A stretch of 64,000 bases of DNA, from positions 496,001-560,000 of the forward strand of contig JAKAUC010000009.1 in NCBI GenBank assembly GCA_021827865.1, read 5' to 3'. The position numbers and the translations under genes are program-made. The stretch is from an archaeon (GTDB taxonomy: Archaea > Thermoproteota > Nitrososphaeria > Nitrososphaerales > Gagatemarchaeaceae). Below the pieces are notes generated by a model that saw only the letters and a program-made list of their open reading frames with translations, was not told the DNA's origin and did not search any database. Of this stretch, positions 8,637-16,444 are shown in pieces. Position 1 is the first letter of the stretch. Each line of letters opens with the position of its first letter.

Positions 8637-9911
8637 ATGGAATTCGGCGGGCCCTCGCTGTCGGCCCCTGACTGGAACCCACCCGTCGGGAATCCGGCGG
8701 AGAACGCTGCGCTGTGGAAGGTTGTGCTAAGAGCGTTCGGATTCACTAACGACCCGTTCAGCGCAGAGTATGTCTTGACCAGGCCCGGACTATTGTCTGC
8801 GCAGACAAGGCTAAGCCTCTCGCGTCTGGCGAAGCGTGTGCGTTCTGGGACGGATGTGTTGCTTGTGGGACCTGACGGTTCAGGGAAGACGCTGTTGCTG
8901 AGCCTGCTGGCGAAGGGCCTTAACCAGACCGGTAAGAGTGAGAAGGTTGGTTCGTCCGGCGCTGTTTGCTCAGGGTGGCAGCTTGAACATAACTGGGCGA
9001 AGAAGCCCCGCCGTGCAAGCCTAGCAGGTTCCTCTGAGAGGAATCAGCTGAAGCAGCATGGCCCGCTCATCGTCGACGACTGCGACCGGGTGGTTGGACA
9101 GATCATGGAGGGAAGGAGCCACCCGACTCACCCCAGGAGCGTCCTCCCGAAATACGTCCTGAGCGTCTCTTACATAACATATCGTGGCTTGCTACGCATG
9201 AGGTCAGTCCCAGAGGGGTTCGTCGTTCAGTTGCTGCCGCGTTTCGAAAGGCGAGAGATAGAGTTGATGCTCAGGCTTTCCGTGGAATCCTGCGCCATGG
9301 ATGGAGACCCCTACGAACCCGACGCATATCAGGCAATCTCGGAACGGGCCATGGGCCTCCCCGGGCTTGCCGCGGACCTCGCCGGCGCCTGTCTCTGGAT
9401 AGGAGGTTGGGCAGGGGTGACGAGGATTTCAAAGGCGCTTGTGGCCATGGTGGCAGAACGCCTCTCTTACGACGACGCGAACAAGCTGCTCACTGGTAGG
9501 CTTGAGCTCCAAGGAAATGAAGCGAGAGTCGCCCATGAAGTGCTCAGGCGGTGCTACACCGATGGGGAGATGCGCAAGAGCGACATCGTCAAGGGGCTTA
9601 GGAACCTGGCGAGGTCGACGGCCTACAGCGGCCTTGCGAACCTAGTGGAGGAACACCTCCTCTACGCCGTACAGCGTGGCTATCGCGTCTGCTATGGAAT
9701 CCCCAAGCCGGTTAGAGCGGCGCTACAGACGGTCGAAGCCAGGAGAACTGCCGGCGCGGAGACAAGGCATCTGGAAGATCATGACGATGCAGCCGGGAGG
9801 CTCGGACAGGCCCCGAGTATTCGTGGTCCCGAATTGGAGGCACACCTGCTGCGTCGTCAAATGGCTGCGCCCAGCTTAAATCGTGCAGACCTCTTCCGCG
9901 CCCCGCAATGA
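8637..9911 (+). CDS. AAA+ ATPase, ExeA/Orc1-like, with C-terminal winged-helix region
   Basis: A 424-residue protein when started at the leaderless ATG 8637; the ORF-track start is 41 codons longer and lies upstream of the promoter. An FGFTNDPFS segment (about 34-42) is like the FGLxxxPF lead-in of ExeA/TniB-type ATPases. Walker A is GPDGSGKT (78-85) and Walker B is PLIVDDCD (about 143-150). The C-terminal 120 residues (VAHEVLRRCYTDGEMRKSDIVKGL) look like a winged-helix domain, as in Orc1/Cdc6 and archaeal STAND-like ATPases. The expected role is an ATP-dependent DNA- or regulator-binding switch. Its stop overlaps the next gene by 4 bp (ATGA), so the two are translationally coupled. Confidence 0.75.
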   Translation: MEFGGPSLSAPDWNPPVGNPAENAALWKVVLRAFGFTNDPFSAEYVLTRPGLLSAQTRLSLSRLAKRVRSGTDVLLVGPDGSGKTLLLSLLAKGLNQTGKSEKVGSSGAVCSGWQLEHNWAKKPRRASLAGSSERNQLKQHGPLIVDDCDRVVGQIMEGRSHPTHPRSVLPKYVLSVSYITYRGLLRMRSVPEGFVVQLLPRFERREIELMLRLSVESCAMDGDPYEPDAYQAISERAMGLPGLAADLAGACLWIGGWAGVTRISKALVAMVAERLSYDDANKLLTGRLELQGNEARVAHEVLRRCYTDGEMRKSDIVKGLRNLARSTAYSGLANLVEEHLLYAVQRGYRVCYGIPKPVRAALQTVEARRTAGAETRHLEDHDDAAGRLGQAPSIRGPELEAHLLRRQMAAPSLNRADLFRAPQ

Positions 9912-10633
9912 TACAGATTACGATCAAGCTGAAGCCGAAGTGGGATCTGCTGAGCCTCACCGAGAGGTATCCTACCCTCACCATCTACGACTGGTGCAAC
10001 TTCACCACGGACTTCTATCAGGTGCGGACAGCCACAGACGCGGACTGGGAGGAAGCCGTCAAGGCGTTCCTCAGCCTCAGGAAGAAGCTCGGCTTCGCGT
10101 TGCAGAAGCGAGTCGAGGCAGGGCCGAATTCCAATGTCTTCGTAATGAGCTGCAAACACACGAGGCGCGGGTCCATCGAGCAAGTCATGCAGAACCACAG
10201 TTGCATGCCAGTGTTTCCACTCGTCTACCACAAGGGCTGGTTGGAGCTGAGGGGGATCTGTCTGGACGAGACGAAGCTGCCCGCGATGTTTGCGCGGCTT
10301 GAAAGGTTGGGGGAGCTCAGAGTGGAGAAGAGAGGCAGAATGAACTCCAACCTCCTAAGAGAGAACATGCTGATCCCAACGAGCGCCCTTGTGTCCGGGT
10401 TGACGCTGAAACAAGCCGAGTCACTCCTGGCTGCCGTGGACTTTGGGTACTACAACGTCCCAAGAAAAGTGAGGTTTGAGGACATCGCAGGAACGATGGA
10501 AGTCCCCCGGACTACCTACGAAGAGCACGTCCGCAAGGCGGAGGGCAAAGTGATCGGAGCGGTCGCGCCGTACCTCGCTATCTTTTTCGGTAAGCATCCG
10601 CTGAACGAGCAGGAGGACCACCGCAGGGTTTGA
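9908..10633 (+). CDS. Bat-type HTH_10 transcriptional regulator
   Basis: A 241-residue protein. The C-terminal about 60 residues match the HTH_10 (bacterio-opsin activator) domain: LTLKQAESLLAAVDFGYYNVPRK, then the helix-turn-helix region with TTYEEHVRKAEGKVI. The N-terminal 160 residues are probably the sensor domain typical of this archaeal family, here with no recognisable cofactor motif. It is coupled to the AAA+ gene by an ATGA overlap, so the ATPase may modulate it or be its partner. The gene ends 15 bp from the convergent wHTH gene. Confidence 0.85.
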   Translation: MIQITIKLKPKWDLLSLTERYPTLTIYDWCNFTTDFYQVRTATDADWEEAVKAFLSLRKKLGFALQKRVEAGPNSNVFVMSCKHTRRGSIEQVMQNHSCMPVFPLVYHKGWLELRGICLDETKLPAMFARLERLGELRVEKRGRMNSNLLRENMLIPTSALVSGLTLKQAESLLAAVDFGYYNVPRKVRFEDIAGTMEVPRTTYEEHVRKAEGKVIGAVAPYLAIFFGKHPLNEQEDHRRV

Positions 10634-10648
10634 GGCGGCCTTTGCTGG

Positions 10649-10906
10649 CTACCCACCGCGCCTGATGCTCGCGTAGACTAGCAGGTACCCCCTCAGGGTG
10701 GGCCGGTAGTACTTCAGCCTCGCGCTCGCTCGCGCGCATTCCACCAAGCCCTCTTGACGGAGGTTCCCCAGACATCTGCTGATCACGCTCAGATGCTTGC
10801 GCTCGAAGGAGGCCAACTCCGTCGGCGTTTGCGGCCCAGCGGTCAGGCGGCAGAGTAGGCGGAAGCTGATCGTCGTCCTGGCGGCTTCGCCGCCTTCTGG
10901 ATTCAT
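10649..10906 (-). CDS. Winged-helix transcriptional regulator (85 aa)
   Basis: A compact winged helix: helix 2 and recognition helix appear in TELASFERKHLSVISRCLGNLRQEGLVE, and the wing in ARLKYYRPTLRGYLL. This is the ArsR/MarR-like one-domain layout common in archaea. Its promoter has a minus-strand box A (GCTATACTC, about 10933-10941) directly downstream of the palindrome TGCCGCCA-GA-TGGCGGCA. That suggests autoregulation, with the same operator governing the AAA+/HTH_10 operon. No effector-binding residues are evident. Confidence 0.8.
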   Translation of the reverse strand: MNPEGGEAARTTISFRLLCRLTAGPQTPTELASFERKHLSVISRCLGNLRQEGLVECARASARLKYYRPTLRGYLLVYASIRRGG

Positions 10907-10944
10907 TGCGATGGAGTCAAAGAGGGCAGAGAGTATAGCAATTG

Positions 10945-10962
10945 TGCCGCCAGATGGCGGCA
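10945..10962. promoter_or_regulatory. Operator-like palindrome TGCCGCCA-GA-TGGCGGCA
   Basis: A perfect 8+2+8 inverted repeat sits a few bases upstream of the box A of the wHTH gene. It shares the core CCGCCA-NN-TGGCGG with the site at 8578-8591, and both lie just upstream of box A. It could instead form an RNA hairpin, but the shared position favours a protein-binding operator. Confidence 0.65.
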
Positions 10963-11273
10963 GAGCCTGCCATTGGGCCGCGTTCCTCTCAAACGCCCCG
11001 AACCGGACGGCATGGAAGACCCTTCAGGATTTTCGAATCTGAGGATTAAGGGTCGAAGCCTCGAAATGCGGGCCCCGCTGCCGCTTCGGTATGAACCTGG
11101 CTATGATTTTCGCCCCGTCTTGCCGTCCGCACCCGAAGTGTCTGAAGAAGCCACTTTCGCTGTAGACCCAATAGCTAGCGCGGCCGGCCCCGCGTTTCAT
11201 CCCCGTTCCAGCCCGTGCGGGAACGGCTGTTCCTCGGGGTTCCTAATCTCCCCTGCCTTGGTACCGCAGGCCG
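10963..11273. other. Intergenic region with a hairpin (11203-11226)
   Basis: About 310 bp precede the secreted-protein gene. No convincing ORF is seen. A 7-bp inverted repeat, CCGTTCC...GGAACGG (11203-11226), would form a hairpin in the 5' leader of the 11274 gene if transcription starts upstream. No clear box A is found, so the promoter remains unplaced. Confidence 0.4.
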
Positions 11274-12353
11274 ATGAAGAAAACATACGTCATGACATTC
11301 GCGATCGCAACGGCCCTTGTGATGGTACTGGCGGCCGGGATCGCACTTACCTACCAGTCGAGCCAATCGAGCCAGTCGAGCCAATCAACGAAGTCAGGGA
11401 CATCCCAGTCTAGCCAATCAAAGTCAGGGACTTTGGCGGTCATGGGCGCAGACCCGGCCGTCGCCTCGTCAGGCGTGAGCGACGCCACCATCGCCTACAG
11501 TTCCGTCTATGCCCACCAGGCCGGCTACGCCATGGCGAGCGGCTGGACCCAGGTCGGCGGCTCCGGGACCATGGACCTGATGTCGTCTCAGGGCACCGCA
11601 CAGACCCTCGCCTCATCCCAAGTCAATGCCACGAGCTACGATGCATTCAGGTTCAACGTCGACTCCTGCAAAGTCGTCTACCAGGGCACCACCTACACTG
11701 CAGCTGTAGCTTCGAGCACCATAACCGCCCAATCCCAGAACAGAGTCAGCGTCAACTCCAGCTCCTCGGCAGCCGCGCTAGTGGACCTCAGGACATTCAT
11801 CGAAAACACGGCAACATCGTCGAACCCCCAGTTCGTCTTCAGCGCCACTGCAATGGCAGCGGCGGTCCCCCCACAGGCCGCGGTATCCCTTTCGCTTCAG
11901 ATCGGGGCCACGGCCGACCTGTCGAGTCAGGCGTGGTGGAGCTCGTTCGTCTCCGAGACCAGCACCAACCTGATCGTCCATGGGACCATTTCAGGGAGCA
12001 CAATGACCCTCAACCTGCAGAACTCGGGAAGCGCCAACGCCGAAGTCCAGGAGATAATCGTGACTCCGCTCTCAGCGACAGCCACGCTTTCGGCAAGCCT
12101 CCCGTCGTCCCTCAGCGGGTCTGCAGTCTTCACGGTCGGCAGCTCTGGCTCTGTACAGCAAGCCTCCACCCTCCAGGCCTCGACACTCCTCAACGGGGGC
12201 GTCACGGTCGCTTCGGGAGGTTCGACCAGCCTGGACTACAGCGGGAACGCCATCTCAGGCGCCCAGCTGACCGGGATAGTGACGGGTCAGGAGTACATTG
12301 TCACCTGCATCGGCGCCAACACCTATGCCAGTACCACAGTGGTGGCCTCCTAA
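11274..12353 (+). CDS. Secreted Ser/Thr-rich protein of unknown function
   Basis: A 359-residue protein. The N-terminus has a short basic start and a hydrophobic segment (residues about 7-26), reading as a signal peptide or single anchor. A low-complexity linker of SSQ repeats follows (about 28-50). The remainder is rich in Ser, Ala, Thr and Val with beta-strand-like alternation, and two Cys residues lie far apart (SCKVVYQG and IVTCIG). It is probably an extracellular, surface-attached beta protein. No family is recognised. It begins a run of exported proteins on the plus strand, followed by a small ORF and a 617-residue exported protein. Confidence 0.75.
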   Translation: MKKTYVMTFAIATALVMVLAAGIALTYQSSQSSQSSQSTKSGTSQSSQSKSGTLAVMGADPAVASSGVSDATIAYSSVYAHQAGYAMASGWTQVGGSGTMDLMSSQGTAQTLASSQVNATSYDAFRFNVDSCKVVYQGTTYTAAVASSTITAQSQNRVSVNSSSSAAALVDLRTFIENTATSSNPQFVFSATAMAAAVPPQAAVSLSLQIGATADLSSQAWWSSFVSETSTNLIVHGTISGSTMTLNLQNSGSANAEVQEIIVTPLSATATLSASLPSSLSGSAVFTVGSSGSVQQASTLQASTLLNGGVTVASGGSTSLDYSGNAISGAQLTGIVTGQEYIVTCIGANTYASTTVVAS

Positions 12354-12384
12354 GGCCACCCCCCATTTTCTTGGTGATTCCATA

Positions 12385-12639
12385 ATGACAAGCGCGGACA
12401 GGTTCAAGGCGACCCCGATGGGAGCCCCCTGGGAGAACCTCCCAGAGGCTTCGAATGCGCGTACCGAGGTCCATCTCAGGCTTCTCATGGAAGAGAGGCC
12501 CTCCTCGAAGCCGGTGGAGCTCGACTACACCCTCTGGGAACTGGAAGGGCGCCTCAGGCTGACCCCGACCAGCCTCAGGCTGGAACGACCGTTCCAAAGG
12601 GTTCCTTATCCCAGGTCCTCAGGTGACTTCCGACCATGA
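12385..12639 (+). CDS. Small hypothetical protein (84 aa)
   Basis: ATG at 12385 opens an 84-residue frame, the C-terminal part of the 12298-12639 ORF in the track. I call it for two reasons: its codons are GC-ending like the neighbours, and its TGA overlaps the ATG of the next gene (ATGA), a typical coupling. The protein is soluble with charged and Trp residues (GAPWENLPEA, LDYTLWELEG). No family is recognised. It may be a cytoplasmic helper of the two exported proteins around it. An artefactual ORF cannot be excluded. Confidence 0.5.
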   Translation: MTSADRFKATPMGAPWENLPEASNARTEVHLRLLMEERPSSKPVELDYTLWELEGRLRLTPTSLRLERPFQRVPYPRSSGDFRP

Positions 12640-14489
12640 ACCTGACCCCGGCGCGGAAGAGGCTCACAATCCCGGTGCTCTGCCTTCTCGTGGCTGGCCT
12701 CCTCGCCCCCATCCCGATTGCCGGGATGCCGAGGGCGTCCGCCCAAAGCGCCAGTCAGCTTTCGACTCTCATTGCCGCAACAGAAGGGTCAGGCGCCTAC
12801 GCCCGCTCCGTAGTAGGTTACGCCTCGTCCCAGGGGCTTTCCGTGTCTTCGTCCCAGGCGCTCCTTAGCCAGGGTGACGGGCTTCTTGCTGCCGCCCAGC
12901 AAGACGCCGTGTCTGGCAACCTAGCCGCAGGCATCGGATTGGCGCAGGCTGCGATGAAAGACTACGCCTCAGCAGCGGCCGCGGCAAGCCTGGCGATTAG
13001 CAGCGCGGGTCTCTCGGCGACGGTCGAGTACACCGTGGTGGAGCAGGCGATAGTCGAAGTCAACGCGACCGTGAACGCGGCGGCTTCGGTAGCTTCGGCC
13101 GCCTGCGCCGGGGCCGGGATCTCGTCCCCAGGAGGAGAGGCGTTCGTCCAGGCTTGCACTCGGCTGGACGCCCGGATTGATGGTGCGGCCGCCAATCTGA
13201 CTCAGGCTGCGGCGCTGGCAGCCCAGGCCGACGGCCAGGCGAGCGCCACGGCCAGCTTCTCCCAGGCGATGGGCCTCGTGGAAGCTGCCAGGGCGGGCAT
13301 GAACTCGACGCAGTCTGAGTTCATGGCGGTCGCGTCCTACGGCTATACCCAGAGGGCCGACGCATACGTGAGCGCCGTGGTCGACCCGCAATACGCCCAG
13401 GCGAACGCTACCATAGGGTCTGAGCAGTCAGCGGTCACAGGTCTCTCCGGATACCAGACCAGCTGGAACGCATACTCCCAGTCACAGGCTTCAGCGACGG
13501 CCAGCATAATCTCGTCCGCCTCCGCACTCGACGGGGCAATCTCTCAGGTCAACACGGGTGCAGTCTCGACCAGCGTCTCCGCAGCGTCGACGACGGCTGG
13601 AAAGGTCAACTCAGACATGTCCATCCTGCTCAATTTAGCAGGAATCATGACGTTCACAAACCTGGTTCAGGCCATCCAGGCATGCGAGACGGCGACGACG
13701 TCCTACAGCAATACCCTGGCTTCCGCCGGCGCTTGGAGCGAGGCCTATTCCGGGACCCCGTTGGCTTCTTTCTCCAGCTACCTGGGTACGGGGACCTCGG
13801 ACGTCGTGGCCGTCCAGTCCGCCGGAAGCGCCTACGTCTCGGACTACCAGACCGTGGTCGCGGACCTGACGCCCATCCTATCCGCACTCCCCGCCGCTCA
13901 GACCGTCTACGGCAACCTCACCAGCCTGCAGGTGTCGGGTACCGTGGACGGCGCGAACACCGCATTCGGCCATGAGACCGCCGCGATGGGGACCGTCCAA
14001 GCTGACGCCTCGTCCCTCAACACATCCGTCTCTACTAGCGAGACGGCGATTCTAGTGAGCGGTGACCTCCTTGCGGCCGCGTCGGGAGCTTCCGCGTCAG
14101 GGGGCGCCTATCTCAACGCTACCGTCAGGTACTCTTTGGGGCAGGTCTCCACCTACGCGTCGGCGACTGCCCAAGCAGCACAGGCCTTCGTCGCGTCGGC
14201 CCAGGCCTGCCTCCGGGCATCCATAGGGACGTACCTCAGCGCTGACACGTCTCTCAGCGCGTCTGGCGCGTCCCTTGGCACCCAGACCAAAGGTTCTGTG
14301 AGCGCGACTACGGCTGCAGCGACCTACTTGGAAGGCGACTCGAGAGTCAGGATTGCGGCCGTTGCAGCCGGTCGGGCGGATCTGACCCAAGCGCTGCAGT
14401 TCTTCTCGAGTCAGAACATCTCTGCGGGGGCCGCTGCCGTTGCCCAGGCTAACCTGGAGTTCCAAGCGGCATCAGGCGCCTCCGCCTAG
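12636..14489 (+). CDS. Large exported Ala/Ser-rich protein
   Basis: A 617-residue protein with a signal peptide (basic RKR, hydrophobic core, probable cleavage after PRASAQS, about residue 36). The mature part is very rich in Ala and Ser with long stretches predicted to be alpha-helical (for example AAAAAASLAISS). It has several N-glycosylation sequons (NAT, NLT, NST) and few charged residues. It resembles extracellular, repetitive helical surface proteins of archaea. No transmembrane anchor is seen at the C-terminus. It is coupled to the 84-residue gene by a 4-bp overlap and converges on the membrane wHTH gene with 1 bp between the stops. Function unknown. Confidence 0.8.
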   Translation: MNLTPARKRLTIPVLCLLVAGLLAPIPIAGMPRASAQSASQLSTLIAATEGSGAYARSVVGYASSQGLSVSSSQALLSQGDGLLAAAQQDAVSGNLAAGIGLAQAAMKDYASAAAAASLAISSAGLSATVEYTVVEQAIVEVNATVNAAASVASAACAGAGISSPGGEAFVQACTRLDARIDGAAANLTQAAALAAQADGQASATASFSQAMGLVEAARAGMNSTQSEFMAVASYGYTQRADAYVSAVVDPQYAQANATIGSEQSAVTGLSGYQTSWNAYSQSQASATASIISSASALDGAISQVNTGAVSTSVSAASTTAGKVNSDMSILLNLAGIMTFTNLVQAIQACETATTSYSNTLASAGAWSEAYSGTPLASFSSYLGTGTSDVVAVQSAGSAYVSDYQTVVADLTPILSALPAAQTVYGNLTSLQVSGTVDGANTAFGHETAAMGTVQADASSLNTSVSTSETAILVSGDLLAAASGASASGGAYLNATVRYSLGQVSTYASATAQAAQAFVASAQACLRASIGTYLSADTSLSASGASLGTQTKGSVSATTAAATYLEGDSRVRIAAVAAGRADLTQALQFFSSQNISAGAAAVAQANLEFQAASGASA

Positions 14490-14490
14490 G

Positions 14491-15423
14491 CTAGCTCCTG
14501 GCCTCCCTTTCGTTCACAAGCTCAATCTGGTTCTGTGAGCCCACTTTGGTGACTTTCACATACCCCATCCTCTCGAGACGTTTAATCTGCCTCCAGGCTG
14601 AGGTCTTGGGGAGGGCGAACCTCGTCCTTATCTCCGGCTCCAGGACCTTTCCCCCCTTCTCCCTGATGAAGCCCAGCACCTGAACGTCGTCGGGGCGCAG
14701 GTCCCCCCGGTTAGGCACGTACCTCCGCCTGCGCCAAAGGGCGAATGCTACTCCGACGGCGAAAGCCGCGGCCAGGGCTCCCGCCGCGAGCTCCACCTGC
14801 CCCGCTCCCGGCTGACTTGACGCCCCTGTCTGATACGTCGTCGGCTGGCCGACTGTCGTTGACGACACCCCGACGAAGGGAACACCATAGCTGATATCCC
14901 AGTTGCCGGCGGGCAGGGTCAACTCAGGAGAGGTCCCCGCCTTGCTTATTGTGTAGGGGGGTAATGCAGGAACACCCGACGCAGAGGTCAGGGTCGACAG
15001 GGGCGGAAGCACCACGGTCGAGTTGAAGGCGGCGCGGTAAGTCAGCGTCCAGACCGTGCCATTCTTCGAAGTCAGCGAACTGGTGTCATAGGCCAGGGTC
15101 ACCGAGCTAGCCCCGAGGGAGTAGACCGTCAGGTTGCTCCCCCCGGACGCGAAACCGTACGAGAGCGGAGACCCGTTCTGGTCAGTGGCGACCAGGTCCG
15201 AGACCGCGGCAGAGAGCAGCGGCACCTGGACCGAGGTGGCGTTGGGGTCGACGGCGAACGACTGGCGGACGTGCACGTATCCGTCAGCGTAGACTGTCAG
15301 TGTAAGCGACCTGCTGGTCAGTCCAGCCGAAGAGGAGGCGAAGGCGAGCAGGATGACGATGCCTGCGGAAAAGACAAGGAGACGCGGGCGCTTCACGTAG
15401 GTGTTCGACTCACTGAGGCGCAA
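14491..15423 (-). CDS. Membrane-anchored winged-helix protein with extracytoplasmic domain
   Basis: A 310-residue protein. It has an N-terminal hydrophobic segment (about 15-33), then an extracytoplasmic beta-rich domain of about 190 residues with N-glycosylation sequons (NAT, NLT, NST). A second transmembrane helix follows (AAGALAAAFAVGVAFALW), then RRRR, and a cytoplasmic winged helix (DDVQVLGFIREKGGKVLEPEIRTRF, then TSAWRQIKRLERMGY). This layout suggests one-step signalling from the cell surface to DNA. It is convergent with the exported protein gene, which may be its target or stimulus. A box A (GGCTTTTAGC) lies just upstream of the start. Confidence 0.8.
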   Translation of the reverse strand: MRLSESNTYVKRPRLLVFSAGIVILLAFASSSAGLTSRSLTLTVYADGYVHVRQSFAVDPNATSVQVPLLSAAVSDLVATDQNGSPLSYGFASGGSNLTVYSLGASSVTLAYDTSSLTSKNGTVWTLTYRAAFNSTVVLPPLSTLTSASGVPALPPYTISKAGTSPELTLPAGNWDISYGVPFVGVSSTTVGQPTTYQTGASSQPGAGQVELAAGALAAAFAVGVAFALWRRRRYVPNRGDLRPDDVQVLGFIREKGGKVLEPEIRTRFALPKTSAWRQIKRLERMGYVKVTKVGSQNQIELVNEREARS

Positions 15424-15503
15424 GTCTGCTAAAAGCCTTAGCGGGCGGGCTCACTCGATGACCTGCTTCGGCTCGCGTGTGATATTCGACTGAGTCATGG
15501 ATG

Positions 15504-15611
15504 CGCCCTGGCCGGGATTTTCGTCTCGGCGATTTCGAACCCGGGTCGCTGCCGCTCTGCCGGCTCTGAACCGATGACAGGGCAGCATACTGACCTCTAT
15601 ACGACCAGGGC
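15504..15611 (-). tRNA. tRNA-Asp(GTC), apparently with two introns
   Basis: The minus strand reads GCCCTGG at the 5' end and CCAGGGC plus discriminator G at the 3' end, a perfect 7-bp acceptor stem. The D arm is GTAT-AGAGGTCA-GTAT. The anticodon arm is CTGCC-CTGTCA...GGCAG with anticodon GTC. Two insertions interrupt it. One of about 20 nt lies after position 37, the canonical site, and contains the hairpin CGGTT-CAG-AGCCG. One of about 16 nt lies in the T loop near position 59/60, between CCGGGTTCGAA and TCCCGG. Removing both gives a 72-nt cloverleaf. CCA is not encoded. Exact splice points are uncertain because GGCAG occurs twice. Confidence 0.85.
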
Positions 15612-15636
15612 GCTAGAAAACGGTCATCTCAAGGTG

Positions 15637-15645
15637 GTTTTAAGC
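15637..15645 (-). promoter_or_regulatory. Box A of the tRNA-Asp gene
   Basis: On the minus strand GCTTAAAAC lies about 26-34 nt upstream of the tRNA 5' end, the usual distance for an archaeal TATA box. It falls between the tRNA and the stop codon of the mini zinc-finger gene. Confidence 0.55.
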
Positions 15646-15646
15646 T

Positions 15647-15781
15647 TCATACCCGCTCGAGGAAGTTGTCCCCGCTCTGCAACGGAGCTGGGCCGTGCTT
15701 GTGAATAGAGCCGCAGCGCTCCAGGTGCCGCTTGAACTTCTTCGCACTGATCAGCTTACCGCATTTTGGGCAGACTGGCAT
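15647..15781 (-). CDS. Small C2HC zinc-finger protein (44 aa)
   Basis: This gene is too short for the ORF track. The 44-residue frame starts at ATG (minus strand, 15781) and contains CPKCGKLISAKKFKRHLERCG, that is CxxC-x11-HxxxC, a C2HC zinc-knuckle or finger. A basic patch (KKFKR) suggests RNA or DNA binding. It lies immediately upstream of tRNA-Asp on the same strand and divergent from the Tag glycosylase gene. The apparent longer ORF on the opposite strand (15695 start) is only the 5' extension of tag. Function unknown. Confidence 0.7.
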   Translation of the reverse strand: MPVCPKCGKLISAKKFKRHLERCGSIHKHGPAPLQSGDNFLERV

Positions 15782-15871
15782 GGTTGCAGCCCGTCAGCCG
15801 TGGTGTATACGCCTTGCCTTCGGGCCGGAAGGGTTGAATCCAGGGCAGAACGACGCGCGGTCGTGGGGGCC

Positions 15872-16444
15872 GTGAAACGTTGCGGCTGGTCTTTGCTCGA
15901 CGAGCCGCTGTACCAGGAGTACCACGACAAGGAGTGGGGGGTCCCGCTGCACGACGACCGGCTGCTGTTCGAGTTCCTGGTGCTCGAGGGCGCCCAGGCG
16001 GGCCTCAGCTGGTACACCATACTCAGGAAGCGGGAGAACTACCGGAGGGCATTCGAGGGGTTCGACCCGAAGAGGGTCGCGAAGTACGACCGGCGGAAGG
16101 TCGGCAGGCTGCTGTCGGACCCCGGCATCGTCAGGAACAGGCTGAAGATCAACTCTGCAGTCCAGAACGCCAGGGCGTTCTTGGAGGTCCAGGACGAGTT
16201 CGGTTCGTTCGACGAATACATCTGGAGGTTCGTCGGCGGGAGGCCAAAGACGAACAGGTGGCGGACGCTTAAGGAGATTCCTGCGGTGACCCCCGACGCC
16301 CAGGCATTGAGCAAGGACCTCGTGATCAGGGGTTTCGGGTTCGTGGGACCCACCATCTGCTATGCCCACATGCAGGCCACAGGGATGGTGAACGACCACG
16401 TCACGAGCTGCTTCAGGCACAGGGAGATCGCGGAGCTCTCCTAG
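15872..16444 (+). CDS. tag: DNA-3-methyladenine glycosylase I
   Basis: I start it at GTG 15872, giving 190 residues, close to the family length (about 187); the tracked start adds 59 unrelated residues that overlap a minus-strand zinc-finger gene. Features of Tag are present: zinc ligands in KRCGW (Cys4) and YHDKEWG (His), the catalytic Glu in LEGAQAGLSW, and the C-terminal NDHVTSCFRH pair. It removes 3-methyladenine from alkylated DNA, starting base excision repair. Endonuclease IV elsewhere in the window could act downstream. The stop overlaps the convergent aldolase gene by 4 bp. Confidence 0.93.
   Translation: MKRCGWSLLDEPLYQEYHDKEWGVPLHDDRLLFEFLVLEGAQAGLSWYTILRKRENYRRAFEGFDPKRVAKYDRRKVGRLLSDPGIVRNRLKINSAVQNARAFLEVQDEFGSFDEYIWRFVGGRPKTNRWRTLKEIPAVTPDAQALSKDLVIRGFGFVGPTICYAHMQATGMVNDHVTSCFRHREIAELS

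Noticed and set aside
8335-8682. 115-residue minus-strand ORF across the AAA+ promoter.
   Set aside because: It overlaps the box A and palindrome of the AAA+ gene and the gene start, and shows no conserved pattern.
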